NCBI GenBank assembly: GCA_006386115.1
Contig: VFIW01000083.1
Coordinates: 147,706 to 211,705 of the forward strand
DNA: 64,000 nt
Source: Globisporangium splendens
Lineage: Eukaryota; Oomycota; Peronosporomycetes; Pythiales; Pythiaceae
Direction of reading: 5' to 3'
Part shown: piece by piece, positions 25,010-36,406 of the stretch
Position numbering within the stretch: the first letter of the stretch is position 1
Layout: each line of letters opens with the position of its first letter
Notes under the pieces: model-generated
The model's input: the letters and a program-made list of their open reading frames with translations, nothing else
What the model was told of the DNA's origin: nothing
Databases searched by the model: none
Program-made: the position numbers and the translations under genes

Positions 25010-28000
25010 CTACTTCCACGCATCGTTGAGCGCTTTGCGTCTCGCGAGGCCGCGCGACAGCACCGTGGCCACGATGAAGCCAATGCACAGCAGGATGAGC
25101 ATTTCATAGTTGAAGTCGGAAGGGAGCAGATCGAACGCCTTCGCAGGCGCCAGACGCACGTAAAAGTGGTCCAGGCCGTGCGCAAACACCAACGTCGTCG
25201 ACTCCAACTCGGCTGGAGCCGTCGTGATCGCCTTGATGTTGGCTATCGTCTGGTTGTACGTGATCATCGAGAAAGGACGGTTGTACACCGAGATGAGAGG
25301 CGAGTACTGCATGAGACCCTCCCTGCACGAGCAAACAAAGGCACAACAATCAGCCGATTCGCCAAAAAACAGTACTGCAATAATGAAAACTAGGCACGTA
25401 CTCTTGCTCTTCAGGCGATGGTGGTTTCTCCGTTTGACGAGGATCGATGAAGTTGCGCGCCAACTTGAAGATCTGGCCGGTGCCCATGCCGACAAGCACG
25501 CACTGCGGCGTGATGCCGTGCGAGGTGACCGACACCCCAAGCGACTCGATCGTCGTCGGGAAGATGAAGCTCTTCTGAAGCACAAACGGCGCTCGTGGGT
25601 CGAACGACGAGCGTGACTCGCTCCACGTTGGACGCTTCCACGGGTTCAGGTTGTTCGCGCCAACAGCACCATCATACAGCGACAGAGACACCACTTCCGT
25701 GCGCTTGTCCTTCGCGTTCCAGAACGAGTACACCAACCAGTTTTCACTCTACACAACAAAGAAATAACATCAATACATGATTCTCTCAACACGAAAATAA
25801 AGCAAAACACAAACGAAAAACACACCTGAACCATGCGGACAGGACCAGATGCGTGCTGGTGGCGAGCACGGTGGATTAATCGGCCAGCAACCGAGTCCAA
25901 GAGGCTGACTTGAAGCACAGACACAGGAGCCGACTCGCCTTCCACTTGCTCCGATCCCGTGGTCGCAACCGCAAACAGGTTTGGGTTCAGGTACTTCAGC
26001 AACAGCGAGTCGTCACCGGTCACGGTCACGGACGAGTCGATCACCGTGTGCTCCTTCTGACTGGAGAACACCGCCAGCTTATGATCACGAGGAAGCACGA
26101 CCGACCACACTTCTTGCGCGCGGTACGAAGCCTTCTTCGACGCATCGCCTTCGTTCTCGATGACGTAGCCACGGAGAACGTTGGCACCGGCATCGTAGCG
26201 GTAGAAGTAGAAGTTGTCCAATTCTGGGTGAGCAAAGCCCGCAGTCTCAGCTGGGTACAACGACACCGCGAGCGTCTTCTCCGACACCAGCGCAACCGCT
26301 CTTCTCAGGTTAGCATCTTCATCAATGTGGTGCTCACGCTTCGGGAGCACGACCACCCAGGATTTCTCGCCATCAGTATCAGCATTAATGGATTCAATCT
26401 GGTGTCCATCGTCGCCATCGATCCAGAGCAAATGGGACGAGCTGGAGACCAAAAGCAATTCGGGACCAGAACCCATCGCAGGGTGGTCGCGGGTCACAAA
26501 GAGCTTGTATTCTGGTCCAACAAACTGCGACCAGGCAACCGTGCTGAGCTCCGCTCGGATCGCAAACAGCTTGCCACTCTCCGTCAGCGCAACAATGTAC
26601 TTTGAGAAGCCAAACAAGTGCGCATTTGGCGTTTCCTTGCGCGATCGGTCTTCCGACACGCTCTTTCCGTCGAAAAAGGACAGCACGTTGTTCGCAAATT
26701 GCTTGGCACGCGCAATTTCCATCGTGATTTCTTCCGAGAACGAAGGAATCTTCTTCAGAGGCTGCTTCTCAATGTCAGTTTCCGCTGGGGTAACCCAGTG
26801 CACGGTCTTCACGTTCGCGAGTGATTCTTCTCGCACCCAAAGAGGTGCATTCGACGAGGTCACCGTTTCCGCATCGTTGGATTCTTCGTTGGTGCTGAAG
26901 ATGAGTCCATCATCTTTCATCACCAGCAGCGCACGGCAGCGCGGAGCACCCGTGTCTTTTTGGCGAACTGGACAGCCAACGAACGCGTTTCCGACAGCAC
27001 CACCGAACGACGCAACATCGAGATCCATCTCCCATTGCGCACGGCTTTGGTCCGGAACAAGAGAGTACGACGACACCTGCGCTCCCGAGCTCTTGGACGC
27101 GATATGGAACAGCACGTTGTCATCCGTGAGGGATTCGACGAGCACATCTTCACCCGAAAGCTTCGCAACCACTTCAAGAGCAAGCGAGTCGGTGATCTTG
27201 AAGTACACGTTCTCTCCCGATACCAGCGTGACCACAAGCGCGCTCTTGATCTTGTCGTTCACGGCATCGAATGCCTTGGCCGCGTCGAGCTTCGCATCCG
27301 CAATGCTGATCGACTTGCTCGCGCCACCATTTTCAAGAGACTCAACGAGCACATCCGTCTTCGACACCGTGACTGCAACCACCGCGCCAGAGGCACTGTG
27401 CTTACGAAGAACCGAGTTCGCTTGCAAGGTTTCCTTCGCCACCTTGGTCACTTTTCCAGTCTTCACATCGACCTTGAGCAATTGCGCGTCTGCGAGGACA
27501 AACAACGTCGATGAATCCGACGACAGCTCGGACGAAATGACATCACCGGTCAATGGTGACGGAAACTCTGCGCGCCACGACACACCTCCGTCTTTCAAGT
27601 GCACGAGCGCAGCGCCAGTGGACGAGACCACGACGCTGCGGTCGTCGGCAATGGTGTGGATCCCAGCAAACTTGGTCTCCTTGACACCAGCGTACGCCAC
27701 GTTGTCCCACGCGAGCGTCCCGTCCGCAGCATCCCACAAACGCAGGTTCTTGGCAGCTCTATCATTGCAAAACATACACGTCGTCACGTCATAGTTTTAG
27801 TCTCAGCCACATCCAAAGTGTCACATGCAGCTAATTACTTACCCCGACACGGTCAGCAGTCCGTGGTTAGTCAGTTGAATCGTATCGATGCTATCCCCTG
27901 TATCCAATCCATCGCACAGCACGGCAAACGCATCAATCCCCTCCCTTCCCCTCAGAACCACATTCAGCACCATGTTCTATACCTTCATGAAGCACCTGGC

Positions 28001-28274
28001 GCCACTTGATCGCCCCGTTCTTCGCATCCAGTCGCGCAATCGCGCGCGAACGCTCGTCGGTGGCCACGTACACGGCGCGCGAGGTGCCGCGCACGACGCT
28101 GGCGTGGTGGCGCTTGTCGCCGCCGCCGAACGCAACGGCACTCACGCGGCCCAGGTGCTCGGTCTTCCAGTCCAGCAGCCCCGCCTGGTCCTCGTAGATG
28201 GCGTTGGCGCCCGGCGCCAAGCACGCGAGCGCCAGCGCCGCCACGAGCACGTTCACACTCTTCATCCGCGTCAT
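25010..28274 (-). CDS. EMC1: ER membrane protein complex subunit 1
   Basis: Five exons, 28274 (or 28265)-27983, 27897-27843, 27758-25826, 25748-25402, 25322-25010; about 976 residues, close to the family's usual length of near 1000. A signal peptide (KSVNVLVAALALACLAPGANA) is followed by the EMC1-typical IYEDQ...LDW start, then PQQ/WD-like beta-propeller repeats in the ER lumen (RLWDAADGTLAWDN is one blade). The DUF1620-type C-terminal region ends in one membrane segment (EMLILLCIGFIVATVLS) and a short basic cytosolic tail. EMC inserts tail-anchored and multi-spanning proteins into the ER membrane; EMC1 is its large lumenal scaffold. All five exons splice in frame without correction. It shares its 5' spacer with the divergent LRR gene. 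Two ATGs nine bases apart are possible starts. Confidence 0.93.
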
Positions 28275-28928
28275 CACTCGCTGCGTGTTGATCTTTGGGA
28301 ATGCAGACCGCCCCCCTCTGCTGCTCTGGAGAGAGGGCAATTCTGTGTGGGGGGAAACCTTCCGACGACCTTCCGACGACACTCTGGTCTTGTAGAGGGA
28401 GGAGAGGACACGAGGGTGCGTAATGAATAGTAATGGCGTTATGGGTAACCAAGACGCTGTGTCCTTGTAGAGGGATCACTAGACAACTCAATAAAGTATC
28501 TGTTCTAGTAGAGGATTGATATTCAAGAGGATTCGAAACACAATAGTAATGGTCAATATGGATGATCACAGCGCAAACAGGCAATGCCACCAAATTGCGC
28601 TCTTCCAGATGGAGGCGTTTTACATCATGCAAAGCAGCACTCACAGATGGAATGGAGTCCGCAATTGGCGGGAGGAAGAAGAATACTGCCCTCATGCCCC
28701 GACTTTCGCTTTCGTTCATTTGCATCATTCACGTTTGTGACACTGCTGAGCGCATGCCGCCGTCCTACGCTCTACCCATGTGACTTATCTCTGAGTTTTG
28801 TCTCTTTCTGAGCACAAACTGAGCAGCGACTGACGAAATGGGCCACGCTGGACTCTTCAGACGACGAGTCCGTCGCTTCGTCACGGGCCAAGTTTTGCTT
28901 TTGGTTCTCGACTCATCGATAAAAGGCA
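28275..28928. other. Divergent promoter region, EMC1 / LRR gene
   Basis: 650 bp between two divergently transcribed genes. It contains an 11-bp tandem repeat (CCTTCCGACGA twice, near 28357-28378) and two copies of CTTGTAGAGGGA (near 28389 and 28464). The minus-strand GCATTCCCAAAGA about 20-35 bp above the EMC1 start resembles part of the oomycete initiator. No gene seen. Confidence 0.45.
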
Positions 28929-31900
28929 ATGGAGCACATGACGCCCCAGAAGGGAGTCACAATCCTCCGCAAACCCCGCAGCAATAGCACTGGCGGTGGG
29001 TTGCTGGCGACGCTGAGACGCATCGTGCGGCGCAAGAAATCCAAGCACAACCAAGGCAACGCGCTCCCAGCAGCTCCAGCGAGTGGGAACCCCAGTGGCT
29101 CTCCAAGCAGCAACCGAGGCGGCATCATAACTTCGCACGGTAATAGCACAGCGGACGCGGCTCAGACGCATCGACTGAGCCAGATGATCGCGCGGCTCTC
29201 GATACCAGTGGGTCACACGGACACGGAGCAAGAGCTCGACGAGAACGACAATGAAGATCACAGTGATGCAGAAGATGACGAAGAAGGTGGCAGCGAAAAT
29301 GAAGAGGAGAAACAAAAGCAGGACACGGCCACCAAGCCCAAACAGCAAGGCAAACAGCGGCGCAAGTGGGTCAAGAAGCTGCTCAACCAGAGCGCAACCC
29401 CACATATCCACAAAGATCGTGTGTACAGGACAACGAGAAAGCCTCATCATGTGCGTCATTACCGCCATCGTGGTCCACTGCAACCACCAAAGATGCTGGT
29501 GGTGACAAATGCGTTGCATACCCACTGCGTCGCCCGTGTCTTGGGATTTCTCGATGCGAGCGAGCCTGCGAGGACGTGCGCCTACGTGAACAAGGCATTG
29601 GCTGCCAGCGTACGCGTGTTTTACGAAACGTACTATCCGCATCCACGACCCCAGCGCTATTTGGCGAATATGCTCTTCCAAAATGGCAGCGACATTGTGA
29701 AGAGATCCTGGGCTGGCTCAGTCCCGCCGAGCGCGTGTCTGTGAGCGTGAGTTGCCAGTCGTTTTATGCTGCAGCGAACGCACTCCCTCTCGAAATCCAA
29801 GACTCACAGAGCGCTGCGCAATTTGCTCACTACATGACGAGAGAGCGCGTGGAGACTCGGTTTGAAGCGGCCAAGGAATTGCACCTAGGTACGTATCCGT
29901 CAAGTAAGAGGGTGAGACGCATGCAATAAGGCTGACTTTGTGTTGCTTTGATCAGAGGATATGCATGCAGACGAAGCCGTGGCTGTGGTGCGCTTCCTCG
30001 ACACGAACGATGAGAATGAGTGCTTCCAGGCGCTGACGACGCTATCTTTGCAAAGAATCCGCGGTTTTTGGGACGACCAACAGAGCTTTGAGCAGTTCAC
30101 CCAGGTTTTGTTCACAGATTGCGTGAGTCGAAGGCTCCAGACGCTCGAGCTATCAGGTTTGTTTGCTTTTTTGAGGTTGTTGACTTTCACTGATTGTGAT
30201 CTTACGGCACGGGTCTGCTTGATTTGCGACTGGAAATCTTGAGACAGATGTGGGGCTCGAAGATCCTCACTACAAGTGCTTGGCGACGCTGTTCTACGAC
30301 GCGCGGTTCCCATCGCTGCGGTGCCTCAACCTCTCGCGAAACCAGTTTTCGAGTCGTTTTATGCGCAATTGGCATAGGAGTTTTATCAACGAGCGCTTTG
30401 AAAATCTTCAGACGCTCGACATCAGTGGTACGCCATGCGATTGACTTTCTCGCAATGAAGCCAAACTAGGCTACTAACATAAACTCTTTTAGACGTCGGC
30501 ATGAGCGACGAGGACACACAGCGCTTCGTCGCGCGCCTCACGCACTTGCCAGCATTGCAGTGTCTTCGCATCTCCAACAACTTTTTCTCGTACGAAGCGC
30601 TGACGCTGCTCAGTGAACAAATTGCGAGTGGCAAACTCCGAGAATTACGAGAACTCACTTGCAGCGGTGCGCCAACGTCTGAATTTTCCCAACTCCAACC
30701 AGAGCAGCACAGATTGTACACGATTCGACTCCAAATCTGCGCGTTTGTGTGTATGTGTGTGTGTTTCCAGCGATTTCGGGTGATGCGAATGCGATGAGCA
30801 ACTCCCTCGAAGCTTTCCACGGCACAAGTGGCGCCAACGCTGCGTGTCCAAAGCTGGAGCAACTCAATATAAGTGGCAACTCGATCGCGAACGCCAAAAC
30901 CAGGTTCAAGCTCGCGCAGGTTGTCGCCAAGCAGCGTTGGGCGACGCTGACCTACCTGGACATCTCAAGTGCGTACTTTGTCACCTAGGCATCTCACAAT
31001 CTTCTCATGTACACGACTAATCTTGTGTGTTGCACAACGCATGGGATGTTTAGACATGGACCTGGGGGAAGAAGGATTCCGCGAACGCACCCAAGCCATA
31101 CTGCAAAACTATACGTCGAGCCTGACGAACCTACGGCATCTCGACGTGTCGGATAACCACATCGCGCGTGCGGTCCGAGACTTGAGCGAGTATCTGCTGA
31201 CAAAAGCCTCCCCCAACCTTCGATTCCTGTCGCTTGCAGGTTTTTGAGTTTGTTGTTGTCCATCTTTAAGTTTTCTTGTGTGCATGGCTGACTTCGTGTT
31301 CTTTTGGTCCAGAGAACGGCCTCGGCGCGCTCGAGTTTGAACAAGTGGCGCATGCGCTTTCCCAATCGTGCTGCCCAAATCTGCAAACGCTCGACCTCTC
31401 TCGTACGACTCAAGAGCATGTTGTCGTTGTTTTTACATTTTCCATATGGATCAAATGACCTGCTTTTGGATGTGGAAAATGCCCAGGTAACGCCCCAGGA
31501 GGCGAAGGCGTGGCCCGCTTTTGCACATTTTTGCGCTCGTCAGCAGCGCAAAGTCTTCATTGCCTCGACTTAAGTCGTATGTCCAACTTTGTGATTGAAT
31601 CACAACCAAAGGTTAAAGTGGTTAATGCGCGTGTTTGGCAGATAATGGCATCCCGTGCCGCGGTCTCGTGCTCATCGAGGAAACATTAGCCGCCACTGCC
31701 CAGTGCTCGCAGTTGCATCAGTTGAATCTGTCGCGAAACCTCGAGGTTCGCAGCGTTGTCAAGTACCAGGAGGTATCTACGGCGAAATTTGGGTACTGCT
31801 CTACTGTGCTTCGTTCTTACCTTGTGTGAATGCTGTTTGCATCGATTGCATCATTTGTATTGATTGCATCGTTTGCATCTCTTACCTCAACCCAAAGCTC

Positions 31901-32364
31901 ATTCGAAGCGGCGCGTGTCCATCGCTCGTGTCGTTGCAACTCGGGTGCGCGCAGACGTATGTCGAAGGCAGCGCATTTGTCAAAGACACACTCGCGCGCA
32001 TGAGCGTCGAAGAACTGGTGCGTTGTCTATATAAGTTGAGCTGCTTTCTACAAGCATAGCCAATAAACAACATTGGTGTTGTCATTTGCAGCGCCGACGC
32101 AAGCAAGCGCTGTTTGAGTCCCGTCTCGCTGCGCTGCAGCTACGAAACGACGAGAAAGCGCACCGTGACGCGGCGCGCTGCAAGCGCCAGTGTCAGTTGC
32201 TGCGCGCGCAGTGCGACCACATGGAGAGCGAGGCCGACCGCGCGCTGCGGCGGCGCAAGCGCATCCGCAAGTCCACGCACCTGTGCATCCACCAGGAGAT
32301 CCAGCAGCTCAAGCAGGCGCGTCAGCACCGCGCCACCTGCAAAGCACTGCAAGCCAACCAGTGA
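28929..32364 (+). CDS. F-box-like leucine-rich repeat protein
   Basis: Eleven exons: 28929-29888, 29956-30156, 30248-30427, 30493-30666, 30771-30968, 31054-31239, 31313-31402, 31487-31573, 31642-31772, 31898-32017, 32092-32364; about 866 residues. The N-terminus is basic then acidic and disordered (about 1-150). Two F-box-like helical segments follow (about 195-235 and 260-310), then RNI-type LRRs (LQTLELS, LRCLNLSRNQF, LQTLDIS, LEQLNISGN, LRHLDVSDNH). A basic coiled-coil C-terminus closes the protein. Most LRR-region introns sit in phase 1 directly after the LxLS core, so exons are repeat modules. Exon 1 needs one extra base near 29655 (CCCC run) to stay open; with it the total is divisible by three. 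F-box/LRR proteins usually select substrates for SCF ubiquitin ligases, but the F-box call here is weak. Confidence 0.8.
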
Positions 32365-32444
32365 TCCTTGTTATTTTGCTTTGCTGTGTACCTCAGGGTC
32401 ACTGTAAAAATGAAATCGTAACACACACATGAAGCAAATCTTCA

Positions 32445-34029
32445 TTACACGCTCTCTTCGTGGCGCTTGGTTGCGTTCTCGTACTCCTCCGGGTACATCT
32501 CTTTCCAGGCGCTGTGGAGCGACTCGTGAGCCTCCGTGTGGCTCAGCGCGAGCGAGTGCGGGTCCTCGGCGAACAGGATGAACACTGTGGCCACGGCACC
32601 GTCGATCACACTCATGATCACGTCCACGACCGAGTACCCGATGAGAAAGCCGCTGATTCCCAGCGAGGTCTTCGGGTGTGACACGTTCACGGTCCACTGT
32701 GCGTCGCCGTACGCCACAACAGCCCAAGCCGCCGCAGCACCGAGGAAGCCCACGACGATCTTGCCGCAGAACAGCACGTTGGCGATCAACGAGTCGTTCG
32801 CGATCGCCGTCCAGCCCTTGGACGCAAACAGTTGGTACACGCGCTTGCCCGAGGACACGAAGCTGTAGCCGTAGATCCCCACGTACGCGTACGCGAAACG
32901 GTTGAAGTACTCGATCCACGACTGGATGCACCCGACGAGGCAGTTGATGCAGCCCACGAGGCACGCCGCCACCGAGTTGCCGCTGCGCGAGAGTGCGTGC
33001 TGGATCGACGAGAGCACGAAGCGGATCGTCTGCACGATCGACACGATGAGCGACCCGAAGCAGATCGAGCCGAAGGACAGCGTCAGCGCGCGTCCCAGCG
33101 CCCGCGCCGTCGTGAGCGGTACGCGGTCCTGCGCGGCGTGGTGCCACCAGCTGGACACCGTGCCGGCTGTGGCTACCATGACGATGTTGCGCAGCACGAA
33201 CGTCGCCCAGAAGAAGATGAGCACCATGCCCGTGAGGATACCGAACTTCTTGCCGGCACCGTAGCCCTCACCCTGGCCCACGTACTCACCGTGCGTGATC
33301 GCAGCGTACGTGGCGATGATCCAGACGAGCGCCCAGGCGATCTGCAGCACCGTGAACGCCACGGCGATGAGCAGCGTCATCGGATGGTTCAGCACGGCCT
33401 TGCACGCCACCTGGAGGTTCGCGGACGCGAACGCGATGCGCTGGCGGATACAGCACACGTACAGCAGCACGAGCACGGCGAAGAGCGAGCCCACGGCCGC
33501 TGGCCACCAGTACATGGAGTCGCCCTGTTGCTTGAGGAAGTTGGAGGAAGCCAGACCCGTGCCCACGGAGACCGTGCACACACCCACGACCGAGATCCTA
33601 TTCCATATCCACACGCCGTTAGACCAAGATCATTGGCAGCAAATGGTGCCATCGTTGAATAAGGACGTACCAGATGAGCATCTTGCCGCAGACAAGCATG
33701 AGAATCGTCCAGAGCATGGACGCGAGCAGCGCGCCGCCGGCGATACCCGCGCAGATCTTCAGTGCGTACTTGTACTTGGCGTGCTTCTCGCGCAGTAGCG
33801 TCTCGGCGTTCGTGACGCTCTCCTGGCCGCTCGACGTCGACAGCACGTCGTCGCCATACATGAGCGCGAGCGCGATCGTGAAGCCGAAGGCGATGAGGAA
33901 GAGCGCCGCGAAGAACACGTCGTGGCACGAGCTCTGCACCTGCGACTGCGGCGCGTGCACCACGGGCTTGGGCGCTGGTTCGGCATCGGTGGTCGTGGCC
34001 TTGAGCTCCGCCTGGTTCTCCTTCGCCAT
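32445..34029 (-). CDS. Choline transporter-like protein (CTL/SLC44), copy 1
   Basis: Two exons, 34029-33671 and 33597-32445, with a 73-bp intron; 503 residues. After a short cytosolic N-terminus there are about ten hydrophobic membrane segments, including FFAALFLIAFGFTIALALMY and LLIAVAFTVLQIAWALVWII, and a conserved C-terminal block with FILFAEDPHSLALSH. This is the choline transporter-like family, which moves choline or related bases across the plasma or mitochondrial membrane. It is a tandem duplicate of the next gene; the two share the ASANLQ and AGTVSSWWHHA blocks. It converges with the LRR gene, with only 80 bp between the stops. The substrate has not been shown for oomycete members. 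Confidence 0.9.
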
Positions 34030-34540
34030 GGCGTCTGCTGCTGTCTTGATGTGGAAATGAGCGGTTGATAAGGCTCAGGACCTTCCGTGGAAAAATAAAA
34101 ACAGATCCTTGTGTGAACCCATGAGTTGGGTGGATCAAGCGGATCCGCTCCGCCAAGTGGACGCCAAGTTGGCGGACGGACTTTGAAGCATATAACATAG
34201 AGATGGATAGCGATTGCAAACTGTAAGCTACAAATTGAGGAATGTTGGAGGTTACAACAATTGGACAGTTTGAGAAGGTGCCCACGATTGGTGGTTAAAT
34301 GCACAACACACCCACCAACAAGAAAAATGAGACCTGGAAGATATGTTGGAATCAGGACAGTTCCTATTCGTTTCGCTTTCCCCAGCACATAGGACAACAC
34401 CTGCCAGCAAGCCATAAGAGCGCTGTTCCAACGTGCACTTGCTGGCAGCCATACCTCCTCACTCCCATAGCAGCGACGCCATCGAAACTCAACGAAAAAC
34501 TCTTTCTGCACCACACAACATCGCTCATTGAACAAAATGC
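34030..34540. promoter_or_regulatory. Promoter of CTL copy 1
   Basis: On the minus strand GCTCATTTCCACATCAAG (34045-34062) is a near match to the oomycete initiator, 16-33 bp upstream of the ATG. AGCGGATCCGCT (34138-34149) is a perfect 12-bp palindrome about 110 bp upstream; its core recurs in front of CTL copy 2. The remainder has no gene. Confidence 0.55.
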
Positions 34541-36073
34541 TTAGACGGTGCCGTAGCCCTGGTCGCCGTGGTGGACGTGCTCGAACTCGTTCGGGTAGAT
34601 CTCGCGCCACGTGGCGTGGAGGTGCTCGTGGGCCTCCGGGTGGCTGAACACCAGCGAGTGCGGGTCCTCGGCGAACAGGATAAACACCGTGGCCACCGCG
34701 CCGTCGATCACCGTCATGATGACGTTTGCGATCGAGTACCCGACGAGGAAACCGCTCAGCCCGAGCGCCACCTCCGGATTGCTCACGTTCACGGTCCATT
34801 GTGGGTTACCGTACGCGACCGCAGCCAAGCCGGCCGCGCCACCGAGGAACCCAATCGCGATCTTGCCGAACAAGAGCACGTTCACGATCAACGAGTCGTT
34901 CGTGATCGCCGTCCAGCCCTTGGACGCAAACAGGTCAAACACGTGCTTGCCCGACGTCACGAAGCCGTAGCCGTAGATCCCCACGTACGCGTACGCGAAG
35001 CGGTTAAAGTACTCGACCCAGCGCTCGATGGCGCTGACGCAGCCGTCGATGCAGCCCACGAGGCACACCGCGATGGCGTTTCCCTGCTCCGCGAGCAACT
35101 TCTGCAGCGACGACAGGAGAAAGTGGATCGTCTCGATGATCGACACCACGAGCGAACCGAAGCAGATCGAACCAAAGGACAGCGTCAGCGCGCGACACAG
35201 AGCCTTGGTGCTCGTCAGCGGCACGCGGTCGCGCGTCGCGTGGTGCCACCAGCTCGATACGGTGCCCGCCGTCGCGACCGTGACGATGTTGCGCAGCACA
35301 AAGTTGGCCCAGAAAAAGACGAGGAGCATGCCAACGAGGATCCAGAACTTCTTGCCCGCGCCGTACTCTTCGCCCTCGCCGATGTATTCACCGTGGTTCA
35401 CCGCCGCGTATGTCGCGAGGATCCAGACCAAGCCCCAGATGATCTGGAGCACCGTGAACACCAGCGCCGTGATCAGGATCACCGGGTAGCTCAGCACGGC
35501 TTGGCACGCGATCTGCAAGTTGGCCGACGCGAACGCGATGCGAGAGCGGATGCAGCACACGTACGCCAGCACAAGCAACGCAAACAGCGTCGCGACCGCC
35601 GCTGGCCACCAGTAGAACGAGTCACCGCTCTGGTACAACGCGTTGGAACTCAAGAAGCCCGTGGCCACCGAGATCGCGCACACGGCGATGACCGAGAACC
35701 AGATGAGCATCTTCCCCACGAAGAGCATCGCGAGCGTCCAGATGAGCGACGCGAGCAGCGCGCCGCCGGCGATCGCGCCACAGATGCGCATCGCGTAGTG
35801 GTACTTGGCATGCTTTTGACGGATGAGGTCGCCAATGTCGGCGAGGTCGTCTTGGCTGCCGTCTTGGCTGCCGTCCTGGCTGTCCACCGAGTACGTGAGC
35901 ACGTCCTGGCCGTAGCTCACGGCGATGGCGACCGTAAAGCCGAACGCAATCAAAAATGCGACCGCGAAGAGCACATCGTGGCACGACTTCTGCACCTGCG
36001 ACTGCGGCGGGTGCACCACGCGCTTGTCCTGCACGCCGCGGATGGGCTCCTGCTCATCGTCGAACTTGGTCAT
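34541..36073 (-). CDS. Choline transporter-like protein (CTL/SLC44), copy 2
   Basis: One uninterrupted exon, 510 residues from the ATG at 36073 (the frame is open further up but has no earlier ATG). Same topology as copy 1: N-terminal PPQSQVQKSCHDV, membrane segments such as LFAVAFLIAFGFTVAIAVSY, and C-terminal FILFAEDPHSLVFSH. It lacks the intron that copy 1 has at the corresponding IW/ISVV junction. A small repeat near 35862-35880 encodes DGSQDGSQD in the first loop. The start faces the Fhit gene across a 333-bp spacer. The long antisense frame over this gene is a mirror of its codon bias, not a gene. Confidence 0.92.
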   Translation of the reverse strand: MTKFDDEQEPIRGVQDKRVVHPPQSQVQKSCHDVLFAVAFLIAFGFTVAIAVSYGQDVLTYSVDSQDGSQDGSQDDLADIGDLIRQKHAKYHYAMRICGAIAGGALLASLIWTLAMLFVGKMLIWFSVIAVCAISVATGFLSSNALYQSGDSFYWWPAAVATLFALLVLAYVCCIRSRIAFASANLQIACQAVLSYPVILITALVFTVLQIIWGLVWILATYAAVNHGEYIGEGEEYGAGKKFWILVGMLLVFFWANFVLRNIVTVATAGTVSSWWHHATRDRVPLTSTKALCRALTLSFGSICFGSLVVSIIETIHFLLSSLQKLLAEQGNAIAVCLVGCIDGCVSAIERWVEYFNRFAYAYVGIYGYGFVTSGKHVFDLFASKGWTAITNDSLIVNVLLFGKIAIGFLGGAAGLAAVAYGNPQWTVNVSNPEVALGLSGFLVGYSIANVIMTVIDGAVATVFILFAEDPHSLVFSHPEAHEHLHATWREIYPNEFEHVHHGDQGYGTV

Positions 36074-36406
36074 TGGATAGGGCTCTGCGTTCTGCACTCG
36101 ATCCAGCGATTTCGAGAATGACAAGATACGCACACGCAGTGGAAGTCAAGTGAAGCGGAAGTGCGTGTGTGCGTGCGCTGGAAGGCAAGCGAGCGAACCC
36201 AAGAAATAAATCAGTGGTGAGTTGATGATCCTGCCCACGAGCGGATCCGCCCACTTTGACACATCCGTCCGCCCAACGGCTGGAGAGTACCCCTACCCCT
36301 GAAACAGATGCTGTCTCAGCTCTCAGATGAGCGGACGGGATCAGGTTCAGAGCGGACGCTTTGTCCGTCCATTGATTGACGCTTTGCGAAAACGGACACT
36401 GTCCTG
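36074..36406. promoter_or_regulatory. Bidirectional promoter, CTL copy 2 / Fhit
   Basis: Holds an initiator-like GTCATTCTCGAAATCGC on the minus strand (36106-36122), the palindrome GCGGATCCGC (36241-36250) shared with CTL copy 1, and two AGCGGACG motifs (near 36328 and 36351) on the Fhit side. Confidence 0.5.

Noticed and set aside
34568..36121. 517-codon open frame on the plus strand over CTL copy 2
   Set aside because: Exactly antisense to a well-recognised membrane protein; its Arg/His/Asp-rich product is the mirror of that gene's GC-rich third positions. The same holds for 32832-33662 (over CTL copy 1) and 57087-58328 (over ALDH).
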